From: Isotricha intestinalis
Lineage: Eukaryota > Ciliophora > Litostomatea > Vestibuliferida > Isotrichidae
Length of the DNA stretch: 10,076 bases
Direction of reading: 5' to 3'
NCBI GenBank assembly: GCA_023807065.1
Contig: JAJJLU010001092.1
Location: 1 to 10,076, forward strand
The position numbers and the translations under genes are program-made. Under the pieces are notes generated by a model. It made no database searches. It was not told the DNA's origin and saw nothing but the letters and a program-made list of their open reading frames with translations. Shown piece by piece: positions 1 to 7,526 of the stretch (its first letter is position 1; each line of letters opens with the position of its first letter).

Positions 1-41
1 CCCCAATCCCCAATCCCCAATCCCCAATCCCCAATCCCCAA
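1..41. repeat. Telomere, C-rich strand, CCCCAAT repeats
   Basis: Five perfect copies of the 7-mer CCCCAAT occupy positions 1-35 and a sixth partial copy (CCCCAA) ends at 41, where A+T-rich chromosomal DNA begins. Read outward on the other strand the unit is ATTGGGG, which has the G-cluster form of a telomerase product. The repeat lies exactly at the window edge, and I saw no other CCCC or GGGG run in the window, so a chromosome end is the natural reading. The unit is one T longer than the CCCCAA unit of Tetrahymena. Only about six copies are present, so the array is either a short macronuclear telomere or is cut by the assembly edge. Confidence 0.93.
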
Positions 42-645
42 AAATAATAATAAATATTATAATTATATTCAATTACCAAATATTAAGAAATATTTTTAAA
101 TTATTAAATTTTCTTACCTTTAACTTTAAAATTTTAATTTTTTATTATTATTTTATATCTTTTAATATAAAACCTAATGATAGAGATTTCTGGAAACATA
201 ATAAATTTTTTTTGATTTTTGTTTTTTTTTTCTTCAATATATTCAAGATGGGAAAATAAAGAAAACAAGTGAAAAAAGAATTGTAAAGAAGAAATAAAAG
301 AAAGAGAGAAAAAACCACATAAAAACAAGTGAAAAAAGAAACAAACAAATAAAACGAATAATTATTATTAAAATAAATAATTGAATTACTGTTTAAAAAT
401 TGAATTTATGATTTATTTTTTGTCAATATTATTCAAAAAAAGTTAATAACAAAAGAAATTCTTCTTTATTTTTATATTTTATAAAAATTTCATTTTTATA
501 ATTTCTTTATTTACTTCATATTGTTAAATTATATAATGATTATTAACAAAATTTAAAAAAAATAAATATTAAGATAAATTGTAAAAATATTTGATAAAAT
601 ATAATAAATTTAAAAACTACTGAATTCACAAAGCAAAAAAAACCA
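42..645. other. Subtelomeric spacer without a recognisable gene
   Basis: About 600 bases of A+T-rich DNA lie between the telomere and the 3' end of the sorting-receptor gene. Positions about 245-355 are strongly A/G-rich on the plus strand. The open frames here on the minus strand translate to Phe/Leu/Ser then Lys/Asn runs, which is what such a tract gives by chance. Because the neighbouring gene is transcribed toward the telomere, this stretch must hold its 3' untranslated region and polyadenylation site. The base composition makes AATAAA-like matches meaningless, so I do not place that site. Confidence 0.6.
262..340. repeat. 19-bp direct repeat spaced 60 bp
   Basis: The 19-mer AAAACAAGTGAAAAAAGAA occurs at 262-280 and again, identically, at 322-340, an offset of exactly 60 bases. 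Flanking bases on both sides differ. The stretch between copies is also purine-rich but is not a further copy. This could be the remains of a 60-bp tandem duplication or a chance match in a low-complexity A/G tract. Confidence 0.5.
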
Positions 646-2123
646 CTAATGTTTAACTTCCCTCATAGCCAAATATGAACTAACAACTGTATCAATTTTC
701 GAATTAATATCTGAAGAATTTAATCTTTCTTGAATTCTCTTTCTGATAAAAATTCTACAAATAAAAAAAATAGCAACATTAACAATAAAAACAATAATAA
801 TAATAGTAGTAATAGTTAAAGAACTAAGATAATGTTCTTCTTCAAAACTTCCATATTCATAACATTCTTTAGGTTTTTTAATTAAACTTGCACATAAAGC
901 ATCAAATATATATTCAGCTTTCCAATTACCTAAATAAATTCTTCCATTTATAGTTAAAGTAGGTAATTTATTAATATAAAATTCACTCATTAATTCTTGA
1001 TTTTTTTCTAAAAATTCATTTCCTAAAATTTTATCATAATCATCTTTTTTTTTTTCATTATTATCACCAATAAAAGAATCATAATAACATTGTTCTAAAT
1101 CATCAACATCAATTCCTATATTTTTAGCAGAATTATAAGAACATTCCTCAGAAAAATCTTGTTCAGAAAAACAAGAAGAATAATATTCTTCCATATAATT
1201 AAAAAATCCACTATATGAAATATTATTATTTTCACTATCACTTTCTTCATAAATTCTATAAACACATTCTTGTCTAACAGCTTCTTTAACAAGTAAACTT
1301 CCATCTTTAATTCCAACTCTATCACCATTTAAACAATAAGATCCACTTCCTAAACAATCATTAACAGGTTGATTATTATTTTCACTATAATCGAAATCAG
1401 GATAAGTGATTAAATGAGGAGTTAAAAAAGCATATTTATATAAGACATTTTGATAAGAATGTAAATCCAAAAGTATTTCATAAACTTCTTCCATATCAGG
1501 AGTATACCATAAATCATAATTAACAATATTATCTTTATTTTCCATTTCAAAATTAATTTCCAATTTAATACTTTGAAGGAGAGTTTTATTCATTTTATTC
1601 TTAGTATAATAATCTTTTAAAATTAACCCATCTTCATAACTAATAAGTACACCAGGAATAGTAACTTCATTTCCTCTTCCATCATCAGGCATCATTTTAT
1701 TTTCTACTTTTTCTCCTCTTCTATCATTGATAATAATAGCAGCATGTCCTCTTGCTTCTTCAATATTTAAAACTTTAGAAACAAAAGAACAACCACCTTT
1801 ATCAACGAGAATGAAAGGTGAGTCATCGACTGAAGGATTCTCAGAAGCAGTTATGTTATATCTTCTACATGCTCTTTGATTCTCTGTATTGTTTGGATCA
1901 AAGTAAAGACGACCTGTTATTGTATGACCATATGGGATACGACCAAAGTTTGATAATCCAATTTTGAGTGTAGAGTCTATTGAAGGTTATATAGATTATT
2001 ATTTTGGAGTTTTTATATGGTATTTTTACTTGGAAATTTAGAGGCTAGGTCTTTTGGAGCTCGAATTATTATGTTTGAGGAAGTTAAGATTAAAAGGGTT
2101 GATAAGAGGAATAGGATTGACAT
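646..2123 (-). CDS. Vacuolar sorting receptor-like type I membrane protein, two exons
   Basis: Likely a receptor that carries soluble cargo to the lysosome/vacuole. Exon 1 is 2030-2123 and exon 2 is 646-1976, together 1425 nt coding for 474 residues. Residues 1-17 (MSILFLLSTLLILTSSN) look like a signal peptide. A protease-associated (PA) domain follows at about 48-160, with a KGGCSF core near 91-96 and VTIPGVLIS near 136-144. Next is the thioredoxin-like central region of plant VSRs: TPHLITYP (217-224), DCLGSGSYC (238-246), paired cysteines and KLPTL near 368-372. A membrane span lies at about 418-440, then a 34-residue tail containing YLAM (466-469), which fits the YxxΦ adaptor motif. Plant VSRs carry EGF repeats before the span; none is visible here, and the protein is shorter than theirs (about 620). 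Starting at the internal Met at 1695 would cut the PA domain in half. Family assignment is from recalled similarity, not a search. Confidence 0.88.
1977..2029 (-). other. 53-nt spliceosomal intron in the sorting-receptor gene
   Basis: On the minus strand the intron begins GTAAAAATACC and ends TTCAATAG. It is phase 1: exon 1 ends with one base (A) and exon 2 supplies AC, making an Asn codon. Removing it joins a clean signal peptide plus KDLASKFP to NSTLKIGLSNFG, which matches the start of a VSR PA region. Without removal the frame meets a TAA at 1987-1989, and 53 is not a multiple of three, so retention would truncate the protein. This is the only intron I could support in the window. Confidence 0.85.
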
Positions 2124-2255
2124 TTTTTTTTTTTGGTTTTTGATAATAAATTATTTTATTTTTTTAATTTTTTATTTTTTTTTTTGGAAAAAAAGTTTTT
2201 TAATTATTTATATATGTAAATTATTTTTTTTCGAATTATAAATGTTTCTTTTTTT
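2124..2255. promoter_or_regulatory. Short spacer between coiled-coil gene and receptor gene
   Basis: This 132-bp stretch must hold both the 3' end of the coiled-coil gene and the promoter and 5' leader of the receptor gene, since both are transcribed leftward. On the minus strand it ends in a run of A that continues into the ATG (12 A counting the start codon), an A-rich start context typical of A+T-rich protists. No distinct promoter element can be told apart from the A/T background. Confidence 0.4.
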
Positions 2256-3365
2256 CTAATTGTTATTTATTCCTGAAATATCCCAAATATTTGATATAAT
2301 AGATTGTCCGAAATTTCCTGTTTTACCTAATTCACTTATTTTAGATTCTTCAGCATTAGAATTTCTTTTATTTAATATAATAGAAAAATCCATATAATTA
2401 TTGATTTTTCTTGATAAATCAATTGGTAATTGTGATTTATCAGGTTCATTTAAATAAGATTCATCATCATCATTATTATTTTTTTTTTCAATTTTTATTT
2501 TTTTATCAAGATTTAAATACTTTAAAGTTTTATTTAAATTATTAAAATAATTTTTTAATAATTTAATCCTCATTGAAATTACTCTAATTTGATTAGTATA
2601 TTTCTTAGTATATAATTTAATTTGTTGTTCTTGTTCACTATTAATTTTTCTTCTTTCATCTTCAGTTTGATAAAAATCTTCTCTAAATAATTTATTTTCT
2701 TTTTTAATTTCTTTAATATTTTTACAAAGATTTAAAATATCTTTATTTAACTCTTCTTTTTTTTTATTAATAAAATCACTTTCTTCAAGAAAATCTTTTA
2801 TTTTCCAATCATTATATTTATAAAATTGTTTATCTTCATTTAATAATTTTGTTCTTTTATGAACATAAATTTCAACTTCTTTTAATTTTTTTTGAAAAAT
2901 TCTAATATATTCTTCTTTACTATAATAATTTTCTTCATTTTCTTTAATTTGTTCTTTATAATATTCTGCATTTTCTTCTTTTTTTCTTTTAAATTCACTA
3001 AAAATTTGTAATTCAATTAATAATTTAGATTTTCTTTCATTTACTTTTTTCCTTAAATTTTTCTTATTGTGATATTTAGTTTTAATATTATTAAATAAAG
3101 AAATCAATTCTTTTTTTTCTTTTTCATTTTTAAAACCTTTTAATGTTTCATTTAATAATTCTGCATTAATTTCAAATGTTTGTGATAAGTCAAATAAATA
3201 ATTTTTTGGTTTCTGAAAATTTAAACAAAAATCTGTTTTAGAAAGACTATTTCTGTGTGACATAAAAGTATATCCTAAATTACTTGTTGTTATTCTTCTT
3301 GTAACATTTGCTTCACTATTAGAAATCATATGCTTTATAAATTTTCCTTTTTTAAAAGTAATCAT
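2256..3365 (-). CDS. Coiled-coil protein, unrecognised
   Basis: I do not recognise this 369-residue protein. Residues 1-65 are a basic, Ser/Thr-rich head. About 70-285 is dense in Lys, Glu, Leu and Ile with heptad-like spacing and almost no Pro or Gly, which predicts long coiled coils; a segment near 151-175 (EEYIRIFQKKLKEVEIYVHK) is regular and aromatic enough to be a conserved core. About 286-369 is Asn/Asp/Ser-rich and probably disordered, with an acidic NNNDDDE patch. There is no signal peptide or membrane segment, so it is probably cytosolic or cytoskeletal. A TAA lies in frame just upstream of the ATG, which supports this start. The stop is TAG. Ciliate genomes encode many such proteins in cilia and basal bodies, but nothing in the sequence proves that role. 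Confidence 0.8.
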   Translation of the reverse strand: MITFKKGKFIKHMISNSEANVTRRITTSNLGYTFMSHRNSLSKTDFCLNFQKPKNYLFDLSQTFEINAELLNETLKGFKNEKEKKELISLFNNIKTKYHNKKNLRKKVNERKSKLLIELQIFSEFKRKKEENAEYYKEQIKENEENYYSKEEYIRIFQKKLKEVEIYVHKRTKLLNEDKQFYKYNDWKIKDFLEESDFINKKKEELNKDILNLCKNIKEIKKENKLFREDFYQTEDERRKINSEQEQQIKLYTKKYTNQIRVISMRIKLLKNYFNNLNKTLKYLNLDKKIKIEKKNNNDDDESYLNEPDKSQLPIDLSRKINNYMDFSIILNKRNSNAEESKISELGKTGNFGQSIISNIWDISGINNN

Positions 3366-3521
3366 ATTTTTTCTATATTAAAAAAAAATAATATTTTAAA
3401 CAAAAATTATACTTATTTAAGGAAAAAAGGAAATTACCAATTTTTTTATAAAATTTAATTATTTTATAATGTTATTTTTTCTTTTTATTCTAACTTTTTT
3501 TATAATCTTTTAATTTACCTT

Positions 3522-3533
3522 TTGAGTACTCAA
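3522..3533. repeat. 12-bp perfect palindrome TTGAGTACTCAA
   Basis: TTGAGTACTCAA equals its own reverse complement over all 12 bases. It lies about 157 bp upstream of the coiled-coil gene's ATG (minus strand) and contains four G/C pairs in an otherwise nearly pure A/T neighbourhood. A dimeric regulator site is possible, but chance cannot be excluded. Confidence 0.45.
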
Positions 3534-3672
3534 TGAATAGATTAATAGTATATATCATCCAATTAATATTTTTTGAAATTGAAAATATATTTTTCAATCC
3601 CAGTTATTAATATTTTTTTCAGCATCGCATATTTTGAGTATTATTTAATTTTTATTTAAGATGCTATTTGTG

Positions 3673-3692
3673 ATACAATAGGACTATTGTAT
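3673..3692. repeat. Inverted repeat with 9-bp arms and 2-nt spacer
   Basis: The arms ATACAATAG (3673-3681) and CTATTGTAT (3684-3692) are perfect reverse complements separated by GA. As RNA a two-base loop is too tight for the full hairpin, so the innermost pair would open; as DNA it is a good two-fold binding site or cruciform seed. It lies about 310 bp upstream of the coiled-coil gene. Confidence 0.5.
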
Positions 3693-3746
3693 TAAAATTA
3701 TTATTTATATCAGGAAAAAATTATTCTAGATATATCTTAAAAAATT

Positions 3747-3757
3747 GTTGGAACAAC
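3747..3757. repeat. Small inverted repeat GTTG-GAA-CAAC
   Basis: A 4-bp stem closes a GAA loop, and AAA and TTT outside it could extend the pairing across a two-base bulge. Weak alone; listed because it lies in the same 240-bp cluster as the two stronger palindromes and a 6-bp AGCATC/GATGCT pair (3621-3626 with 3660-3665). Confidence 0.25.
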
Positions 3758-4115
3758 TTTAGATTAAAAACTGAGATTCAATTCATTAAGTAGGAAAGAA
3801 AATCAAAATTATAATTTCTAAGAATTATTTTAAAAGATTATTGAATCAATGAAATTTTTATTTTTTATTTTCTTATTTGACTTATATTATAATCAAGAAG
3901 TTATGGTTAAGAATTTTTTATAAATGAATATCCTATGATTATAATATATTAGAAATAAAATCTATTTTTATCAAAAGAATAAGAAGAAATTTAAAAAGAA
4001 AAATCAAAAATATAAAAACATCCATTGAAAAAAAAAATTAGTATAATTAGAATTACAATTAAAAAATATTATTTAATATTTTTTTCAAAAAGAAAACGAA
4101 TTATAAAATTAAAAA

Positions 4116-7100
4116 TTATATATTATCTTCTTCAGTTACTTGTGTTAATTTAAACTTTTCGTTACATTTAACTAAAATATTAAAAGGACCATAAACATTT
4201 TTAGCATAAGTACAAGGCATTAAAATAAATCCTTTAGGATCAACTCTTTTTTGACTATATTTCATAACAACAGTATCTTTAGGCATAAAATCAATTTTAT
4301 CTTCATTAACTAAATTGTCTTTCCATTTTCCATCCATTTCATTTTTAAAAATATAACAACTCATCATTGAATTAATCATACTTTGACTTAATCTTCTTTT
4401 CCAAATAGAATTCATTCTCGAAATAATAATTTCAAAATCTACATTTTTAATCCAATCTTTTGCTTCAAATTGCAAAATAAATTTAGGATTATCAAAATAA
4501 GTTAATCTTCTTTTATATTCATTATCAATATTCAATTTTTCTTTTTCTTCATTTTGATTTAATTTACTTCCTCCTGCATTATTTTCATTCCATTCTCCAT
4601 TTAAAGAAGCACAATTATCTCCAAATAAAGGATATAATTCAATTTTTTTATTTGAAAAGATTTTCATTTCATAATCAAAAGTTGCATTTCTATCACTTAA
4701 AGTAGGAATTATTATCATTGGAGAATCTAATTTACTTAAAGTTACTTGAACTGAAGCACAATATGTATTATTATATGATGATTCAAATACTAATTCAGAT
4801 TGATTTATTGATTGTTTTGGGAATATTTTTTCAAAATCTAATTCTCTATTTGATAATATTTTATTTGTTGAATTTATTATTCTTTCAATTGGTTCTAATT
4901 TCTTTTTTTCTTTAACTACAATTTGATGTTTTTCTGCTTTACTTTGAACTAATTTTTCTTTATCTTCATCATAATATGATGGTTTTGTTATTAATAAACC
5001 TACTTTAGTTTCTTCATTGGCAAAATGACCTCCTACTTTTCTTAATATTATTTTACAACGAACATTATCATCAAATTTTATTAAATATTGAGGATTATTT
5101 GGCCAATGTGGATTTTCAACATATTTTTTCTTATTTATTATATAACGAGGTCCTCCTGATGATACTCCATTTACCCAACTTCCATTTATTTTACTTTCAA
5201 AAGGCCTTTTTAATTCATTTATATAAATGTCTTCGTTTGAAAATATTCTTAACCAATAATTTGCATCTGGATGATATGGTTTAAATATTCTTTGATTCCC
5301 TTTTTTTTCTATTTCATATTTTGCAGTATATTCAAGATATGGTATTAAATTTACATATAAATGATCTTTATTTATTGGTAATTTTTTCATATTCTGTGAA
5401 TTATATTTTTTTATAATTTCCCTAAAATCTATATTCATTACAATTTCTCTTCTATTTCCATCATCTTTATCATTTATTGCTTTTTTAATTAATTTCTTCT
5501 CGTCTAGATCCCATATTCTACTATATCTCCCTTTAGTTAAAACAATCATAAAATTAATTTTCACATAATTTCCATTATGCATTTTTTGATCTTTTTGCAT
5601 TAGAGAAATGATAATTTTAGAATATGGTTTTAATTCAATTTTATATTGAGGATTTAAAAAAAATGCTTCTTCAGTATCTACAATAATATCTCTTTTAAAA
5701 TCACATTGTATAGTAACTTCATTTTTAGGTTGTTGAGAAACTTGAACAACAGGTACTGATTTAATAGGAGATTTAACAGCAGAAGTGCTTTTATCACTGT
5801 TAGAAATATTTGTAGGTTTCTTCATTGAAGTTTTAGTTTTAGGAATAATTGAAGTAGTTCCTACACCTAAATTAGAACCTAAACGATTATTCCCTCTACC
5901 CATAGTTTGTTTATTTTGAACAGTAATTCTCTGTTCTGGGAACCAAGGATCAGTAGCTTGAGGAGAACCACCTGAACTTTCACCAGCCCATAAACCTGGG
6001 ATTGTATAACTTGCCCATTCTTCTGGGAATATTCTACAATAATATAATGTGTTATATGATACTATGAAATCATCAAATAACATCCAAAATGTACCATCTG
6101 TTGTTGATACTGTGTATTCTAATTTTTCTGTAAGTTTCTTATTAGCTTCCCATGTTTCATCTTCTGGACCATATTTATGAAGAAATTTACCTTTATCCCA
6201 ATGATTACAAAGGAATATTAATTTTAAATTTTCATATTCTGCTATATTTAATATTGTATATATTGTATTTGATAATATTTGCTCATCTTCACCACCATCT
6301 TTATCACTTAGAGATTCATTTAATTCTTCTTTTACTTTCTCTTCATCATATTTCATACATCCAATTAAATATCCTTGTGAAATACATCTTGTAATTTCAT
6401 CAAAATAAAATTTTTTAACTTTATCATCAATATTATTATTACTATCTCTTTGAATTTTAATCATTTTACTCCATCCACCAGTGAAATCGACTAAAAAGTC
6501 TTTTAATAAAGTATCATTTAAAACAGAATAACTTCCAAATAATTTAGCATAAGCTTTTTCAAATAAGCTAATCCAAAAAGGACTTTTTGGAGTAAGTGAT
6601 CTACTTAAAGAATATTCTCCTCTTTGATGAGCAGGTAATCTAGTATCAACAGTAACAGGTTTCCATTCTCCATCAACAAAGAATTGAAATCCACAAAAAC
6701 CAGCTTTTAAATTCTCATTAACATGTTCATAATCTAAAACTAAATTAGTAAAATATTCATTATATTTTTGAAATAACATTAAAACTGCACCGATGAAGAA
6801 TTTATCATTTAAAATACCTCTAGTTATTTTAAATTCATGTTCAATATTATAATTTCCATTAGGATGTGGTTCAACAGTGAAAAATAAAATACCATCTTCT
6901 TCTATTGAAGGTCTTTCAAATTCTATTTCAAATTCTCCATCTGGATTTTCTCTTTCTGAACAGAAAATACTTTGATCACAAGGGAAATCTTCATCTTCAA
7001 ATAATTGTCCTGTTTTTTCATATTTATCTCTTAATTGTTGATAATAAGAATATATACTTGAATTAGGAGTCATAGGAGGTTTCATTTTAATTTCATTATC

Positions 7101-7526
7101 ACTATTTTGACCATCAACTATATCATTTTCACTTCCACTTCCTTCAATTTTTTTAATAATTGAAGAATTATTTTCAAAAATTGTTGTTGAATTATCATTT
7201 TTTGTTATTTCTCTATTAATTTGTGTTGGATTTGTGCTTTGTTCTTTTTCTTTGTTATTTTCGGTTGTTTTTATTTGGTCTTCTGGATTCTTTTCTAAAA
7301 ATTCTTTTCTAGATAAACGAGTGTTTCTACGAGAATTTGACTCTGATTTGTTTTGTTCTTTTGTTATTTGAATGTTAAATTTGAAATTAGATGTTGTTGT
7401 TCTATTTTTTATAAAATCTACTTCCACTTGGAAAGAATCGTTTGCGTCTTCTTGGTCAGAAAAATGATCTTGTTTATCTTGTTTTTTTGATTCTTCTGTG
7501 ATAGTTGGATTTTGTTCAGTTTCCAT
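4116..7526 (-). CDS. Calpain-like protein with inactive protease core and three C2-like domains
   Basis: An 1136-residue protein in one open frame. Residues 1-150 are disordered (Asn, Ser, Glu, Lys). About 175-500 is a calpain (C2 family, CysPc) core: EDFP (179-182), FERP, FWISLFEKAYAKLFGSY (317-333), DFTGGW (347-352) and FWMLFDDF (480-487). The active site is broken: the motif normally read as QGxLGDCW is RGILNDKF, with Lys242 where the nucleophilic Cys belongs, and the usual GHAYS is SNTIYT, with Thr421 where His belongs. The third residue, Asn441 in CNHW, is kept. Three calpain domain III/C2-like repeats follow, each with a Trp, a GG pair and NP(Q/K)(Y/F): 513/519-520/625-628, 784/791-792/811-814 and 979/985-986/1013-1016. 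No signal peptide, membrane span or EF hands are seen. It therefore probably acts as a cytosolic scaffold or regulator, possibly membrane-binding through its C2-like domains. The role is inferred. Confidence 0.88.
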   Translation of the reverse strand: METEQNPTITEESKKQDKQDHFSDQEDANDSFQVEVDFIKNRTTTSNFKFNIQITKEQNKSESNSRRNTRLSRKEFLEKNPEDQIKTTENNKEKEQSTNPTQINREITKNDNSTTIFENNSSIIKKIEGSGSENDIVDGQNSDNEIKMKPPMTPNSSIYSYYQQLRDKYEKTGQLFEDEDFPCDQSIFCSERENPDGEFEIEFERPSIEEDGILFFTVEPHPNGNYNIEHEFKITRGILNDKFFIGAVLMLFQKYNEYFTNLVLDYEHVNENLKAGFCGFQFFVDGEWKPVTVDTRLPAHQRGEYSLSRSLTPKSPFWISLFEKAYAKLFGSYSVLNDTLLKDFLVDFTGGWSKMIKIQRDSNNNIDDKVKKFYFDEITRCISQGYLIGCMKYDEEKVKEELNESLSDKDGGEDEQILSNTIYTILNIAEYENLKLIFLCNHWDKGKFLHKYGPEDETWEANKKLTEKLEYTVSTTDGTFWMLFDDFIVSYNTLYYCRIFPEEWASYTIPGLWAGESSGGSPQATDPWFPEQRITVQNKQTMGRGNNRLGSNLGVGTTSIIPKTKTSMKKPTNISNSDKSTSAVKSPIKSVPVVQVSQQPKNEVTIQCDFKRDIIVDTEEAFFLNPQYKIELKPYSKIIISLMQKDQKMHNGNYVKINFMIVLTKGRYSRIWDLDEKKLIKKAINDKDDGNRREIVMNIDFREIIKKYNSQNMKKLPINKDHLYVNLIPYLEYTAKYEIEKKGNQRIFKPYHPDANYWLRIFSNEDIYINELKRPFESKINGSWVNGVSSGGPRYIINKKKYVENPHWPNNPQYLIKFDDNVRCKIILRKVGGHFANEETKVGLLITKPSYYDEDKEKLVQSKAEKHQIVVKEKKKLEPIERIINSTNKILSNRELDFEKIFPKQSINQSELVFESSYNNTYCASVQVTLSKLDSPMIIIPTLSDRNATFDYEMKIFSNKKIELYPLFGDNCASLNGEWNENNAGGSKLNQNEEKEKLNIDNEYKRRLTYFDNPKFILQFEAKDWIKNVDFEIIISRMNSIWKRRLSQSMINSMMSCYIFKNEMDGKWKDNLVNEDKIDFMPKDTVVMKYSQKRVDPKGFILMPCTYAKNVYGPFNILVKCNEKFKLTQVTEEDNI

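Larger units (their letters stand above)
3366..4115. other. 750-bp spacer, no coding gene, several inverted repeats
   Basis: This gap lies head-to-tail between the calpain-like gene (3' side) and the coiled-coil gene (5' side), so it must include the promoter of the latter. It is over five times longer than the 132- and 140-bp tandem spacers elsewhere in the window. No open frame of useful length or protein-like composition is present. Between about 3520 and 3760 the sequence is less A/T-monotonous and holds at least three short inverted repeats. I tested by eye for tRNA, U2, U5, U6 and box C/D hallmarks and found none convincing. From about 3830 to 4115 it is plain A+T-rich DNA. Confidence 0.5.

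Noticed and set aside
134..348. Two overlapping minus-strand open frames of 64 and 66 residues in the subtelomere
   Set aside because: They overlap in different frames, consist of Phe/Leu/Ser then Lys/Asn runs from a purine-rich tract, and show no domain or start context.
1116..1328. Minus-strand 70-residue frame inside the receptor gene
   Set aside because: It overlaps the receptor's exon 2 in another frame, and the receptor frame carries the family motifs.
2017..2241. Plus-strand 74-residue open frame with hydrophobic stretches
   Set aside because: It is antisense to exon 1, the intron and the promoter of the receptor gene, and its Phe-rich composition comes from poly-T.
3595..3601. CAATCCC as a possible telomerase RNA template in the long spacer
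   Set aside because: A template for ATTGGGG repeats needs four consecutive C and part of a second repeat. This site has three C followed by AG, so it cannot encode the telomere seen at 1-41.
3607..4087. 15-mer TTAATATTTTTTTCA at 3607-3621 and 4073-4087
   Set aside because: It is almost pure A/T with a T run; repeats of this length are expected by chance in this composition.
3366..4115. tRNA, spliceosomal snRNA or box C/D snoRNA in the long spacer
   Set aside because: By eye I found no GGTTCRA-type T-loop in a cloverleaf, no ACAGAGA, no U5 loop and no properly spaced C and D boxes.
4718..6394. Plus-strand open frames of 61-80 residues rich in Leu, Ile, Tyr and His
   Set aside because: All lie antisense to the calpain-like gene, whose protein is clearly homologous to a known family. 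They are shadows.
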